Position numbers and translations under genes: made by a program | Notes under the pieces: model-generated | Told to the model about the DNA's origin: nothing | Seen by the model: only the letters and a program-made list of their open reading frames with translations | Database searches by the model: none | Shown: positions 15,663-23,367 of the stretch, piece by piece | How the letters are laid out: every line of letters begins with the position of its first letter | How positions within the stretch are numbered: position 1 is the stretch's first letter | Assembly: GCF_016862455.1 (NCBI RefSeq) | Contig: NZ_BOMZ01000094.1 | Location: 1-64,000 of the forward strand | Reading direction: 5' to 3' | Length of the DNA: 64,000 nt | Origin: Actinoplanes utahensis | Lineage (GTDB): Bacteria; Actinomycetota; Actinomycetes; Mycobacteriales; Micromonosporaceae

Positions 15663-17108
15663 ATGGGTCTCCCCGCTCGCATCCGTCGCAAGCTCACGGT
15701 CGCGCTGGCCCTCGCGGTGGTGCTGCTGGCCGGGTACGCCTCCCCGGCGTCCGCCCAGTTCGTCACCGTGAAGAATCCGATCGTCCAGCAGCGCGCCGAC
15801 ACCGCGATCTACAAGCACACCGACGGCTACTACTACATGACCGCCTCGGTGCCCGACTACAAGCGCGTCGAACTGCGCCGCGCCACCACCCTCCAGGGCC
15901 TCGGCACCGCGGCGACGTCGAACGCGTTCGTCGCGCCGTCCAGTGGAGCGCTCAGCGGCTGGATCTGGGCGCCGGACATCCAGTACATCGACGGCGCCTG
16001 GTACATGTACTTCTCGGCGTCGCCCGGCACCGCCGTCTTCGACCAGCGGCTCTACTGGATCCGCAACACCAGCGCCAACCCGATGACCGGCACGTGGAGC
16101 GCGCCGCAGCGGTTCAACACCGGCTGGGAGTCGTTCCAGCTGGACGCGGCGGTCTTCGTCAACAAGGGCGTCCGCTACTTCGCCTGGGCCCAGGACAGCC
16201 CGTCCACCAGCTTCAACAGCCACATGTACCTGGCCCGGATGAACGGCCCGACCGCCATCACCGGCACCGCCGTGGAGATCGCCCGGCCGACCGTCGCCTG
16301 GGAGAAGGAAGGCGTCGCCGGCGTGGTGGAGGGCCCGTCACCGCTGGTCAAGAACGGGCGGGTGTACATCGCGTACTCGGCCTCGGCGACCGACTCGCGG
16401 TACAAGCTGGGCCTGCTGTCCTCCTGGGACACCGCCGACCTGCTGAACCCGGCGTCCTGGTACAAGCACCCGAACCCGGTCTTCCAGACCGCCAACGGCG
16501 TCTACGGCCCGGGGCACGGCAGCTTCACCGTCGCCGAGGACGGCGTCACCGACATGCTGGTCTACCACGCCCGCGATTACGCCACCCCGACGCCGGACGC
16601 GCTGACCGACCCGAACCGGCACACCCGCGTGCAGCAGCTGCTCTGGCGGGAGAACGGCGACCCGTTCTTCGGCCAGCCGATCCCCAGCACCGTCACCAGC
16701 CCCGGCATCCGCGGCCAGCACAGCAACCGGTGCGTCGACAACTACAACCGGGACACCACGCTCGGCGCCCTGGTCAGGCTGTACGACTGCAACAACGGCA
16801 CCGCGCAGCAGTTCGAGCTGAACTACCGCAACGGCGCCCACTACGAGATCCGCAACCGTAACACCGGCACCTGCCTGGCCAACCTGACCTCGACCACCGC
16901 GTCGAACGCCGACGTCGGCCTCTACACCTGCAACGGCTCCACCGGCCAGCAGTGGATCGTGCAGGACCGGGGCAGCGGCTGGATGTCCCTGCGCAACGTG
17001 GCCGGCAATTCGTGCCTGGACAACTTCGAGTGGAACACCGCGAACGGCGCCCGCCTCTCGCTGTACCCGTGCAACGGCCTCGCCGCCCAGCTCTGGCGGC
17101 TCGGCTGA
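15663..17108 (+). CDS. Secreted GH43 arabinanase/arabinofuranosidase with ricin-type (CBM13) domain
   Basis: A 481-residue exported glycoside hydrolase. The signal peptide (RRKLTVALALAVVLLAGYAS, cleavage after SAQ/ASA near residue 31) is followed by a five-bladed GH43 domain to about residue 340. Likely catalytic residues: Asp in RADTAIYKHTDGYYYM (base), Asp in FQLDAAVFVN (pKa modulator) and Glu in VVEGPSPLVKNGRVYI (acid). Residues ~345-481 form a beta-trefoil ricin B domain with three QxF/W repeats (TAQQFELNY, TGQQWIVQD, AAQLWRLG). It probably cuts arabinan or arabinoxylan side chains outside the cell. Two LacI-like operators precede it. A strong hairpin follows. Confidence 0.92.
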   Translation: MGLPARIRRKLTVALALAVVLLAGYASPASAQFVTVKNPIVQQRADTAIYKHTDGYYYMTASVPDYKRVELRRATTLQGLGTAATSNAFVAPSSGALSGWIWAPDIQYIDGAWYMYFSASPGTAVFDQRLYWIRNTSANPMTGTWSAPQRFNTGWESFQLDAAVFVNKGVRYFAWAQDSPSTSFNSHMYLARMNGPTAITGTAVEIARPTVAWEKEGVAGVVEGPSPLVKNGRVYIAYSASATDSRYKLGLLSSWDTADLLNPASWYKHPNPVFQTANGVYGPGHGSFTVAEDGVTDMLVYHARDYATPTPDALTDPNRHTRVQQLLWRENGDPFFGQPIPSTVTSPGIRGQHSNRCVDNYNRDTTLGALVRLYDCNNGTAQQFELNYRNGAHYEIRNRNTGTCLANLTSTTASNADVGLYTCNGSTGQQWIVQDRGSGWMSLRNVAGNSCLDNFEWNTANGARLSLYPCNGLAAQLWRLG

Positions 17109-17113
17109 CAACC

Positions 17114-17162
17114 CTCGTGTGGTGAGTCCGGGCTCGTATCGCGCCCGGACCCACCACACGAG
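17114..17162. terminator. Bidirectional terminator hairpin
   Basis: A 20-bp inverted repeat (17114-17133 with 17143-17162) and a 9-nt loop. The one non-complementary pair is A-C on the plus transcript but a G-U wobble on the minus transcript, so the stem is complete for transcripts of the minus-strand operon. It separates the convergent arabinanase gene and the Pls-like operon. Confidence 0.85.
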
Positions 17163-17167
17163 AAGTC

Positions 17168-17314
17168 TCACGAGGCCGGCAGTGACCGGGTGAGCCGCCC
17201 GAGCACCAGCACGGCGACGGCCACCGCCACGGCGACGGCTCCCGCGACGACCGGGGAGCCGATCGCCAGGGCCGAGCCGAACGCGCCGACGGACCCGAGA
17301 CATCCGTCGATCAT
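17168..17314 (-). CDS. Single-span membrane peptide, coupled to peroxiredoxin
   Basis: A 48-residue ORF too short for many gene finders. It starts MIDGCLGSVGAFGSALAIGS and continues with an Ala/Val-rich membrane helix (VAVAVAVAVLVLG) and a basic tail GRLTRSLPAS. GGGGGA lies six bases before the ATG, and the ATG overlaps the peroxiredoxin stop as ATGA, so translational coupling is expected. It is the last gene before the terminator at 17114-17162. Function unknown. Confidence 0.6.
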   Translation of the reverse strand: MIDGCLGSVGAFGSALAIGSPVVAGAVAVAVAVAVLVLGRLTRSLPAS

Positions 17315-17784
17315 TGCCGATCCCCCGCGGTCTTCGCCACGTGCAACGCCTGCGCGGCGTGCTGATGCATGTCCATCTCGCTGTGGATGACCTCGAGGAC
17401 CGTACGGTCGGCGCCGATCACGAACGTCATCCGCTTGGTGGTCAGCGGGCCCAGAGCCAGCTTGCGCTTGACGCCGTACGCGGCGATGGTCGTCGACTCC
17501 GGGTCGGACAGCAGCGGATAGTCGAAGCCGTACGTCTCCGCGAACTCCTTCTGCTTCGCGACCGGGTCCCGGCTGATGCCGACCCGCTGCACGCCCGCCC
17601 CGCGGTACTCCGCGGCCAGGTCCCGGAAGTGGCAGGCCTCCGCGGTGCAGCCCTTGGTCATCGCCCCGGGGTAGAAGAAGAGGACGACGGGCCCGTCGGC
17701 GACGAGTTCACTGAGCCGCCGCGGCGTACCGTCCTGGTCGGGGTGTTCGAAGTCCGGCGCGATCTCACCTTTACCGATGCTCAT
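17311..17784 (-). CDS. Peroxiredoxin, BCP/PrxQ type
   Basis: A 157-residue thiol peroxidase. The peroxidatic cysteine is Cys46 in FFYPGAMTKGCTAEACHFRD and a resolving cysteine sits five residues later (Cys51), the atypical 2-Cys spacing of BCP/PrxQ enzymes. The conserved Thr three residues before Cys46 is present; a downstream Arg (GISRDPVAKQKEF) completes the active site. Cytosolic: no signal peptide. The start is ATG at 17784; a longer frame upstream overlaps the M1 peptidase gene and is not credible. It lies 32 bases after that gene on the same strand, so is likely in the same operon. Confidence 0.92.
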   Translation of the reverse strand: MSIGKGEIAPDFEHPDQDGTPRRLSELVADGPVVLFFYPGAMTKGCTAEACHFRDLAAEYRGAGVQRVGISRDPVAKQKEFAETYGFDYPLLSDPESTTIAAYGVKRKLALGPLTTKRMTFVIGADRTVLEVIHSEMDMHQHAAQALHVAKTAGDRQ

Positions 17785-17816
17785 CCGGTGCACAGTACGG
17801 GGCCGGGACGCGCCGG

Positions 17817-19163
17817 TCACCGCACCTCGGGCAGCGGCGGCAGGGCCGGGCGGTCCAGCCAGGCGGTGAACAGGTCGTCCAGGGGCACCGCCGAGAACCG
17901 GGCGGCGTGCTCTCGGAATCCGGCCGTCGTCACGGTCCGGTGCCGGTGCTCGGCCACCCACGAACGCAGCAGCGGGAAGAACGCCCGCTCACCGACCCGG
18001 GCCCGCAACGCGTGCACGGCCAGCGCGCCGCGTTTGTAGACGAGCGGGTCGAACATGCGGTCCACGCCGGGATCGGCGACGGCGATGGTCGCCGGCTGCG
18101 CCGCGACCCAGGCATGCCAGTGGGCGGCGTGGGCGTTGGTGGACGGGCCGCCGGAGGCTCCGGACCACAACCATTCGGCGTACGTGGCGAAGCCCTCGTT
18201 GAGCCAGATGTGCCGCCAGTCGGCGACCGTGAGACTGTTGCCGAACCACTGGTGGGCCAGTTCGTGCACGACGAGGCGTTCGTGGGTGCGCCGCCCGTCG
18301 ACGTGGTTGCGGCCGAAGACGGCCATCCCCTGCGCCTCGACCGGGTCGTCCAGCTCGTCGGCGGTGACCACGACCACGTACTCGCGGAACGGGTACGGCC
18401 CGAACAGCCGCTCCAGCACCGTCATGATCTCGCCGTGCCGCCCGAAGTCGAACGCGAACGCGCTGCGGGCCCGGGGGGTGATCGCGGCCCGCTGGACGAC
18501 CCGGCCGGCGGCCAGCTCGACCAGGTCGTACCGGCCGATCTGGACGCTCATCAGGTACGGGGCGGTCGGCTCGTCCCGCTCGTACACCCAGGTGGTGCTG
18601 CCCTCGGCCCGTCGCCGCGACACCAGGTCGCCGGTCACCAGCACGGTGTACGCCGACGCCACGGTCAGCGTCACCAGGAAGGTGGCCTTGTCGCCGGGCC
18701 GGTCGTTGCACGGGAACCAGGACGGCGCCCCGTTCGGCTGGCTCGCCACCAGGACCCCGTCGGACAGCCGATCCCAGCCGATGTCACCCCACCGGCCGGA
18801 CACCGGGCCGGGCTTGCCCCCGTACCGGATCTCGACCTTGAAGGTGGCGCCGTAACCGATCGGCCGGTCCGGTTTGACGCGCAGTTTCCCCGGCCGGTGG
18901 TCGAACTTGACCGGCCGGCCGTCGACGCGCACGTCCTGCACCCGCAGCCGGGACGCCAGGTCCAGGGTGAACCGGGACAGCGGCTGACCGGCGCGGGCGG
19001 TGACGACCGCCCGGCCGGTCAGCCGGTTCGACACCACCCGGTAGTCCAGGTTGAGGTCGTAGTGCAGCACCCGGTAGCCGCCGTTGCCGTGCTCCGGGAG
19101 GTACGGATCGGTCGAACGGTCGGCACCCGGCGAGGCGCCGACCGGCCCGGCCGGTGGGGTCAT
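17817..19163 (-). CDS. M1-family zinc metallopeptidase
   Basis: A 448-residue gluzincin aminopeptidase-like protein. The N-terminal beta domain (residues ~25-210) contains NGAPSWFPCNDRPGDKATF and PYLMSVQIGRYDLVE. The exopeptidase-type motif is reduced to DDPVEAQGMAVFGRN, where GAMEN is typical, so the specificity may differ. The zinc site is intact: HELAHQWFGN near residue 297 and WLNEGFATYAEW near 317. The C-terminal helical domain is short, giving about half the length of PepN. No signal peptide is visible. The start overlaps the stop of the Pls-like NRPS gene by 4 bases, so they are co-translated; a role in processing or degrading that enzyme's product is possible but inferred. Confidence 0.9.
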   Translation of the reverse strand: MTPPAGPVGASPGADRSTDPYLPEHGNGGYRVLHYDLNLDYRVVSNRLTGRAVVTARAGQPLSRFTLDLASRLRVQDVRVDGRPVKFDHRPGKLRVKPDRPIGYGATFKVEIRYGGKPGPVSGRWGDIGWDRLSDGVLVASQPNGAPSWFPCNDRPGDKATFLVTLTVASAYTVLVTGDLVSRRRAEGSTTWVYERDEPTAPYLMSVQIGRYDLVELAAGRVVQRAAITPRARSAFAFDFGRHGEIMTVLERLFGPYPFREYVVVVTADELDDPVEAQGMAVFGRNHVDGRRTHERLVVHELAHQWFGNSLTVADWRHIWLNEGFATYAEWLWSGASGGPSTNAHAAHWHAWVAAQPATIAVADPGVDRMFDPLVYKRGALAVHALRARVGERAFFPLLRSWVAEHRHRTVTTAGFREHAARFSAVPLDDLFTAWLDRPALPPLPEVR

Positions 19164-22100
19164 GCCTTGCGGGAGGCCGTCGCCGGCCAGGTCGCGATCG
19201 GGTTGCCGAGCCAGCGGGAGTCCTCGGGCACCGCGTCACCGCGGGTGACGAGCGAGCCGGGACCGACGGTGGTGCGGGCGCCGATGCTGGCGCCGGGCAG
19301 CACGATGCCGTGCGGGCCGAGTGTGGCGCCCGCGCCCAGAGTGACCTCGTCCATGCTCATGATCCGATCATGGAACAGGTGGGTCTGCACCACGCACCCC
19401 CTGTTGACGGTCGCGCCCTCGCCGAGCCGGACCAGATCGTACTCGGGCAGCCACAGCGTCTCCAGCCACACTCCCCGGCCGATCTTCGCGCCGAGGGTCC
19501 GCATCCAGAGGGTGAGCAGCGGGGTGCCGGTGGCGAACCGGAGCAGCCACGGCGCGGCGAGCACCTCGACGAACGTGTCGGCGAGCTCGTTGCGCCAGAC
19601 GAACGACGTCCACAGCGCCCGCTCGGTGACCCGGAACCGGCCGACCAGCAGCCACTTCGCGGCCGTCGCGGTGAGCCCGGCGACGATCGCGGCGGCCAGC
19701 AGCACCGGCCCGGCGGCCAGTGCCGCGACGGCCGGCCCGTAGGTCCGCCAGAGGGCCGCCAGCGCGGCGAGGACCGCGACGGCGAGGGCGCCGGCGGCGA
19801 CCACCGGGACGATCCGGCACAGTTCGATCACGGCCCGGGCCACCGCGAGCCGCAGCGGCGGGTCGAAGGTGCGGCTCGCGTCGCCGGCCTCGACGGTGCG
19901 GCGCAGCGGCATCGGCGGGGCGCCCAGCCACGACGAGCCCTTCTTCGCCTTGCGCGGCGCCGACGACAGCACGCCGACCAGGCCCCGTTTGGGCACCGAG
20001 CGGCCGGGCGCGGCCATCCCGGAGTTGCCGAGGAACGCCTGCTTGCCGATCCGGGCCGGGGCGACCCGCAGCCAGCCGTGGCTGAGCTCGTAGGTGGCGA
20101 CCATGGTGTCGTCGGCCAGGAACGCGCCGTCGTCGACGGTCGTCATCGCCGGGACCGCGAGCACTGTGGAGATCTCCACCCGGCGGCCCACCTTGGCGCC
20201 GAGCAGCCGCAGCCACACCGGCGTGAACAGGCTCGAATAGATCGGGAACAGCGCGACCCGGGCCATCCCCATCAGGTGCTCGGTGGTCCACACCTGCCAC
20301 GCCACCCGGCCCCGCACCGGGTGGAAGCCCTCCCGCATCCCGATGCTGAGCAGCCGAACCGCGACCAGCACGATCAGGGCGTACCCGAGGAGGTAGCCGG
20401 CCGACGCGGCCGGGACCGCGGCGAGCATCCGGCTCCCGCTGCCCCACGCCCAGCCGATCAGGGCGAGCGCCGGCAGCGCCGCCACCGCCGGGAGCAGGCC
20501 CAGCAGTTGCGCGGTGAGGCTGTAGACGGCCACCCAGGAGCGGCCGCGGGCCGGGCGCTGCTGCGGCCAGACCGTCGCGCCCTTGTCCGGCATCGGGACG
20601 GCCGGGGAGCCGGCCCAGCGCTGGTTCGCCGGGACCGCCCCGGTCACCGTCGACCCGGCGGCGATCCTGGCATTCTTGCCGACCCGCGCGCCCGGCATCA
20701 GGGTGCTGCGGGCGCCGACCCGGGCGCCCGCGCCGACCCGGACCATGCCGATGCGGACCACGTCGCCGTCGACCCAGTAGCCGGACAGGTCGGCCTCCGG
20801 CTCGATCGCCGCGCCGCGGCCGAGTTTCAGCAGGCCGGTGACCGGCGGCGCGGCGTGCAGGTCGACGTCCTCGCCGAGCCGGGCGCCGAGCGCCTTCGCG
20901 TAGGTGATCATCCAGCCGGCGCCGGCGACCCCGGTCGCGCCGGTCAGCTCGGCGAACCGTTCGGCCGCCCACAGCCGAACGTGGACGCTGCCGCCGCGCG
21001 GGTACTCGCCCGGGCCGACGCCGCGCAGCAGCAGCCGGGCCACGGCCGCCGCCAGGCCGATCCGGCCGGGCGGGCTGAACAGCAGCAGCCAGGCCGCCCC
21101 GATCCACCACCAGGACACGTCCGGCGCCACCACCCCGGTGACCTTGCCGAGCGTGGCGAGGATGGTGAGCCAGCGCAGCCCGACCAGCGCCAGCATCGGC
21201 AGCATCAGCAGGGCCTGGACGAACCCGGTGCGCCGGGGTGTGGGCCGGACCTCGCGGCGGACCGCGGTCTCGGTGCCGAGGGAGTCGAGGACCGCCGCCA
21301 TCTGCGACAGCCGGGGGTTCTGATAGACGTCGGCCACCGAGACCCGCGGCTGGGTCTGCCGGATCCAGGCCACCAGCTGGGCCGCGTTCAGGCTGCTGCC
21401 GCCGCTGCTGAAGAAGTCGGCGCCGGCCGCGGCCGGGCGGACCCCGAGGATCTCCTCCCAGCCGCCGGCCAGCCACTCCTCGGTCGCGGTCAGCGACGCC
21501 GGGTCGGCGGCGCCCGCGACGGCGAGCGGCCACGGCAGGGCGGCCCGGTCCACCTTCCCCGAGGTACGGGTCGGCAGGTCGTCGATCACCGCCAGCAGCG
21601 GCACCAGCGCGGCCGGCAGCTGCTCGCGGATCCGGTCGGTGGCCGCCGCCAGGTCGAAGCCGTCCCGGGTGACCAGGTAGCCGACCAGCAGCTGGTTGCC
21701 GCCGGCGGTCCGTTTCACGGCGGCGGCCGCGCCGGCCACGTGCGGCAGCGCCTGCAGCGCCGCGTCCACCTCACCCAGCTCGATCCGGCGGCCGCCGAGT
21801 TTCACCTGCTCGTCGCCGCGCCCGAGGAACAGCAGTCCCTCCGGCTCGGCGCGGACGATGTCGCCGCTGCGGTACGCCCGGGCCCAGTCCAGGGCGGGCA
21901 GCGGCGCGAACTTCTCGGCGTCCTTGGCGGCGTCGAGGTAGCGGGCCAGGCCGACCCCGCCGATCACCAGCTCGCCGGTCTCCCCCATCGCCACCGGCGT
22001 GCCGGACGCGTCCACCACGGCGAGTTCCCAGCCGGCCAGCGGCAGCCCGATCCGGACCGGTCCCTCGCCGGTCATCCGGGCCGCGCAGGCCACCACGGTC

Positions 22101-23056
22101 GCCTCGGTCGGCCCGTACGTGTTCCACAGCTCGCGTCCCTCGACGGCCAGCCGCTCCGCCAGCTCCGGCGGGCACGCCTCACCCCCGAAGATCAGCAGCC
22201 GGACGTCCTCGAGCGCCCCGGCCGGCCACAGCGCGGCGAGCGTCGGCACCGTCGACACCACGGTGATGCGCTGCCCGGCCAGCCACGGTCCCAGGTCGAC
22301 GCCGCTGCGCACCAGCGACCGGGCGGCCGGCACCAGGCAGGCGCCGTGCCGCCAGGCCAGCCACATCTCCTCGCAGGACGCGTCGAACGCCACCGACAGC
22401 CCGGCCAGCACCCGGTCGGCGGGGCCGAGCGGCTCGGTGTCCTCGTCGGCGAGGAACAGCTGTGCCTCGGCGTCGACGAACGCGGCGGCGGCGCCGTGCG
22501 GGACCGCCACCCCCTTCGGGGTGCCGGTGGAGCCGGAGGTGAAGATGATCCAGGCGTCGTCGGCCGGCTGCGGCCGTCCCGCCCCGCCCCCGGGGGTACG
22601 CCGTACCGAGACGGTCAGCCCGTCGCCGAGCACGGCGCACACGCCCGCCTCGGTGAACACCAGTTCGGCCCGCTCGTCCGGGTCGTCCGCGTCCACCGGC
22701 ACGTACGCCGCGCCGGTGGCGAGCACGCCGAGGATCGCCAGATAGAGGTCGGCCGTGCCGGAGGAGATCCGGATGCCGACCCGGTCGCCGGCGCCGATCC
22801 CGTGCCCGCGCAGCACCGCCCGCAGCGCCTCGACCTCGGCCGCCAGCTCCCGGTAGGTGAGCGTCCGGGCGTCGGTGTCGATCGCCCGCGCTCCCGGATG
22901 CGCCGCCACGGTCGCGTCGAGGATGTCGACGAGGGTCCGCCGCACCGGCACCGACCGGGTCCGGAACACCGCCGGCGTCTCCGCCGTCTCCACCGCCCCG
23001 GGCGGGGGATCGATGTCGGGTAGCTCGATCAGTCGCAGGTCCGTCGTCACAGTCAC
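19160..23056 (-). CDS. Pls-like membrane NRPS (A-PCP plus membrane/beta-helix domains)
   Basis: A 1298-residue single-module synthetase of the type with the NRPS terminal domain of unknown function (TIGR02353-like), related in layout to epsilon-poly-L-lysine synthetase Pls. Residues ~30-500 are an adenylation domain (IIFTSGSTGTPKGVA near 165, NTYGPTEATVV). Pocket residues read by alignment are D-A-E-S-I-G-T-V-V, close to signatures of enzymes that activate basic amino acids. A carrier domain follows with DFFSSGGSSLNAAQLV (~545; the usual GGDS is GGSS). After that come about six membrane helices separating three hexapeptide-repeat (left-handed beta-helix) domains, e.g. LMPGARVGKNARIAAGSTVT and ATLGPHGIVLPGASIGARTT. 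There is no condensation or thioesterase domain. Start is taken as GTG at 23056. The product could be a homopolymer or short isopeptide chain. Confidence 0.88.
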   Translation of the reverse strand: MTVTTDLRLIELPDIDPPPGAVETAETPAVFRTRSVPVRRTLVDILDATVAAHPGARAIDTDARTLTYRELAAEVEALRAVLRGHGIGAGDRVGIRISSGTADLYLAILGVLATGAAYVPVDADDPDERAELVFTEAGVCAVLGDGLTVSVRRTPGGGAGRPQPADDAWIIFTSGSTGTPKGVAVPHGAAAAFVDAEAQLFLADEDTEPLGPADRVLAGLSVAFDASCEEMWLAWRHGACLVPAARSLVRSGVDLGPWLAGQRITVVSTVPTLAALWPAGALEDVRLLIFGGEACPPELAERLAVEGRELWNTYGPTEATVVACAARMTGEGPVRIGLPLAGWELAVVDASGTPVAMGETGELVIGGVGLARYLDAAKDAEKFAPLPALDWARAYRSGDIVRAEPEGLLFLGRGDEQVKLGGRRIELGEVDAALQALPHVAGAAAAVKRTAGGNQLLVGYLVTRDGFDLAAATDRIREQLPAALVPLLAVIDDLPTRTSGKVDRAALPWPLAVAGAADPASLTATEEWLAGGWEEILGVRPAAAGADFFSSGGSSLNAAQLVAWIRQTQPRVSVADVYQNPRLSQMAAVLDSLGTETAVRREVRPTPRRTGFVQALLMLPMLALVGLRWLTILATLGKVTGVVAPDVSWWWIGAAWLLLFSPPGRIGLAAAVARLLLRGVGPGEYPRGGSVHVRLWAAERFAELTGATGVAGAGWMITYAKALGARLGEDVDLHAAPPVTGLLKLGRGAAIEPEADLSGYWVDGDVVRIGMVRVGAGARVGARSTLMPGARVGKNARIAAGSTVTGAVPANQRWAGSPAVPMPDKGATVWPQQRPARGRSWVAVYSLTAQLLGLLPAVAALPALALIGWAWGSGSRMLAAVPAASAGYLLGYALIVLVAVRLLSIGMREGFHPVRGRVAWQVWTTEHLMGMARVALFPIYSSLFTPVWLRLLGAKVGRRVEISTVLAVPAMTTVDDGAFLADDTMVATYELSHGWLRVAPARIGKQAFLGNSGMAAPGRSVPKRGLVGVLSSAPRKAKKGSSWLGAPPMPLRRTVEAGDASRTFDPPLRLAVARAVIELCRIVPVVAAGALAVAVLAALAALWRTYGPAVAALAAGPVLLAAAIVAGLTATAAKWLLVGRFRVTERALWTSFVWRNELADTFVEVLAAPWLLRFATGTPLLTLWMRTLGAKIGRGVWLETLWLPEYDLVRLGEGATVNRGCVVQTHLFHDRIMSMDEVTLGAGATLGPHGIVLPGASIGARTTVGPGSLVTRGDAVPEDSRWLGNPIATWPATASRKA

Positions 23057-23317
23057 CTAGCGCGCTCCATCTCTCCGGTCCGATGTCAGCCGGGCGCACG
23101 CCGCTGAGCCGTCCGGGACGGCTATCGAACCTACGGGCGGAAGATGAACGATGACCGCTGAATGTCCGCTACGTGTCCACCGACACACCCCCGACCAGCC
23201 GCACACCCGACCTCACCATGGGTGTTCGGCCAGTCCCCCGCCACCTGATCAGCCGATTTCCCGCCCCGGACGGCTCAGCGAACCGTCCGCCGGCGGCGGG
23301 CACGAGGTTCCGGCGCG
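23057..23317. other. Intergenic region upstream of Pls-like operon
   Basis: It must hold the promoter of the minus-strand Pls-like operon. No clear operator palindrome or gene was seen; short frames on both strands lack ribosome binding sites. Confidence 0.4.
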
Positions 23318-23358
23318 CGTGTGGGGTCCGGCCGCGACCAGCGGCCGAACCCCACACG
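23318..23358 (-). terminator. Terminator of the xylo-oligosaccharide operon
   Basis: A long GC-rich hairpin: CGTGTGGGGT...GCCGC at 23318-23335 pairs with 23341-23358 around a 5-nt GACCA loop, with one internal mismatch region. It lies 10 bases past the stop of the GH120 gene. Confidence 0.85.
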
Positions 23359-23367
23359 GGGAACGGG

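Noticed and set aside
19154..23023. Plus-strand open frame of over 1,200 codons opposite the Pls-like gene
   Set aside because: Antisense shadow caused by codon-position GC bias; no ribosome binding site or recognisable domain.
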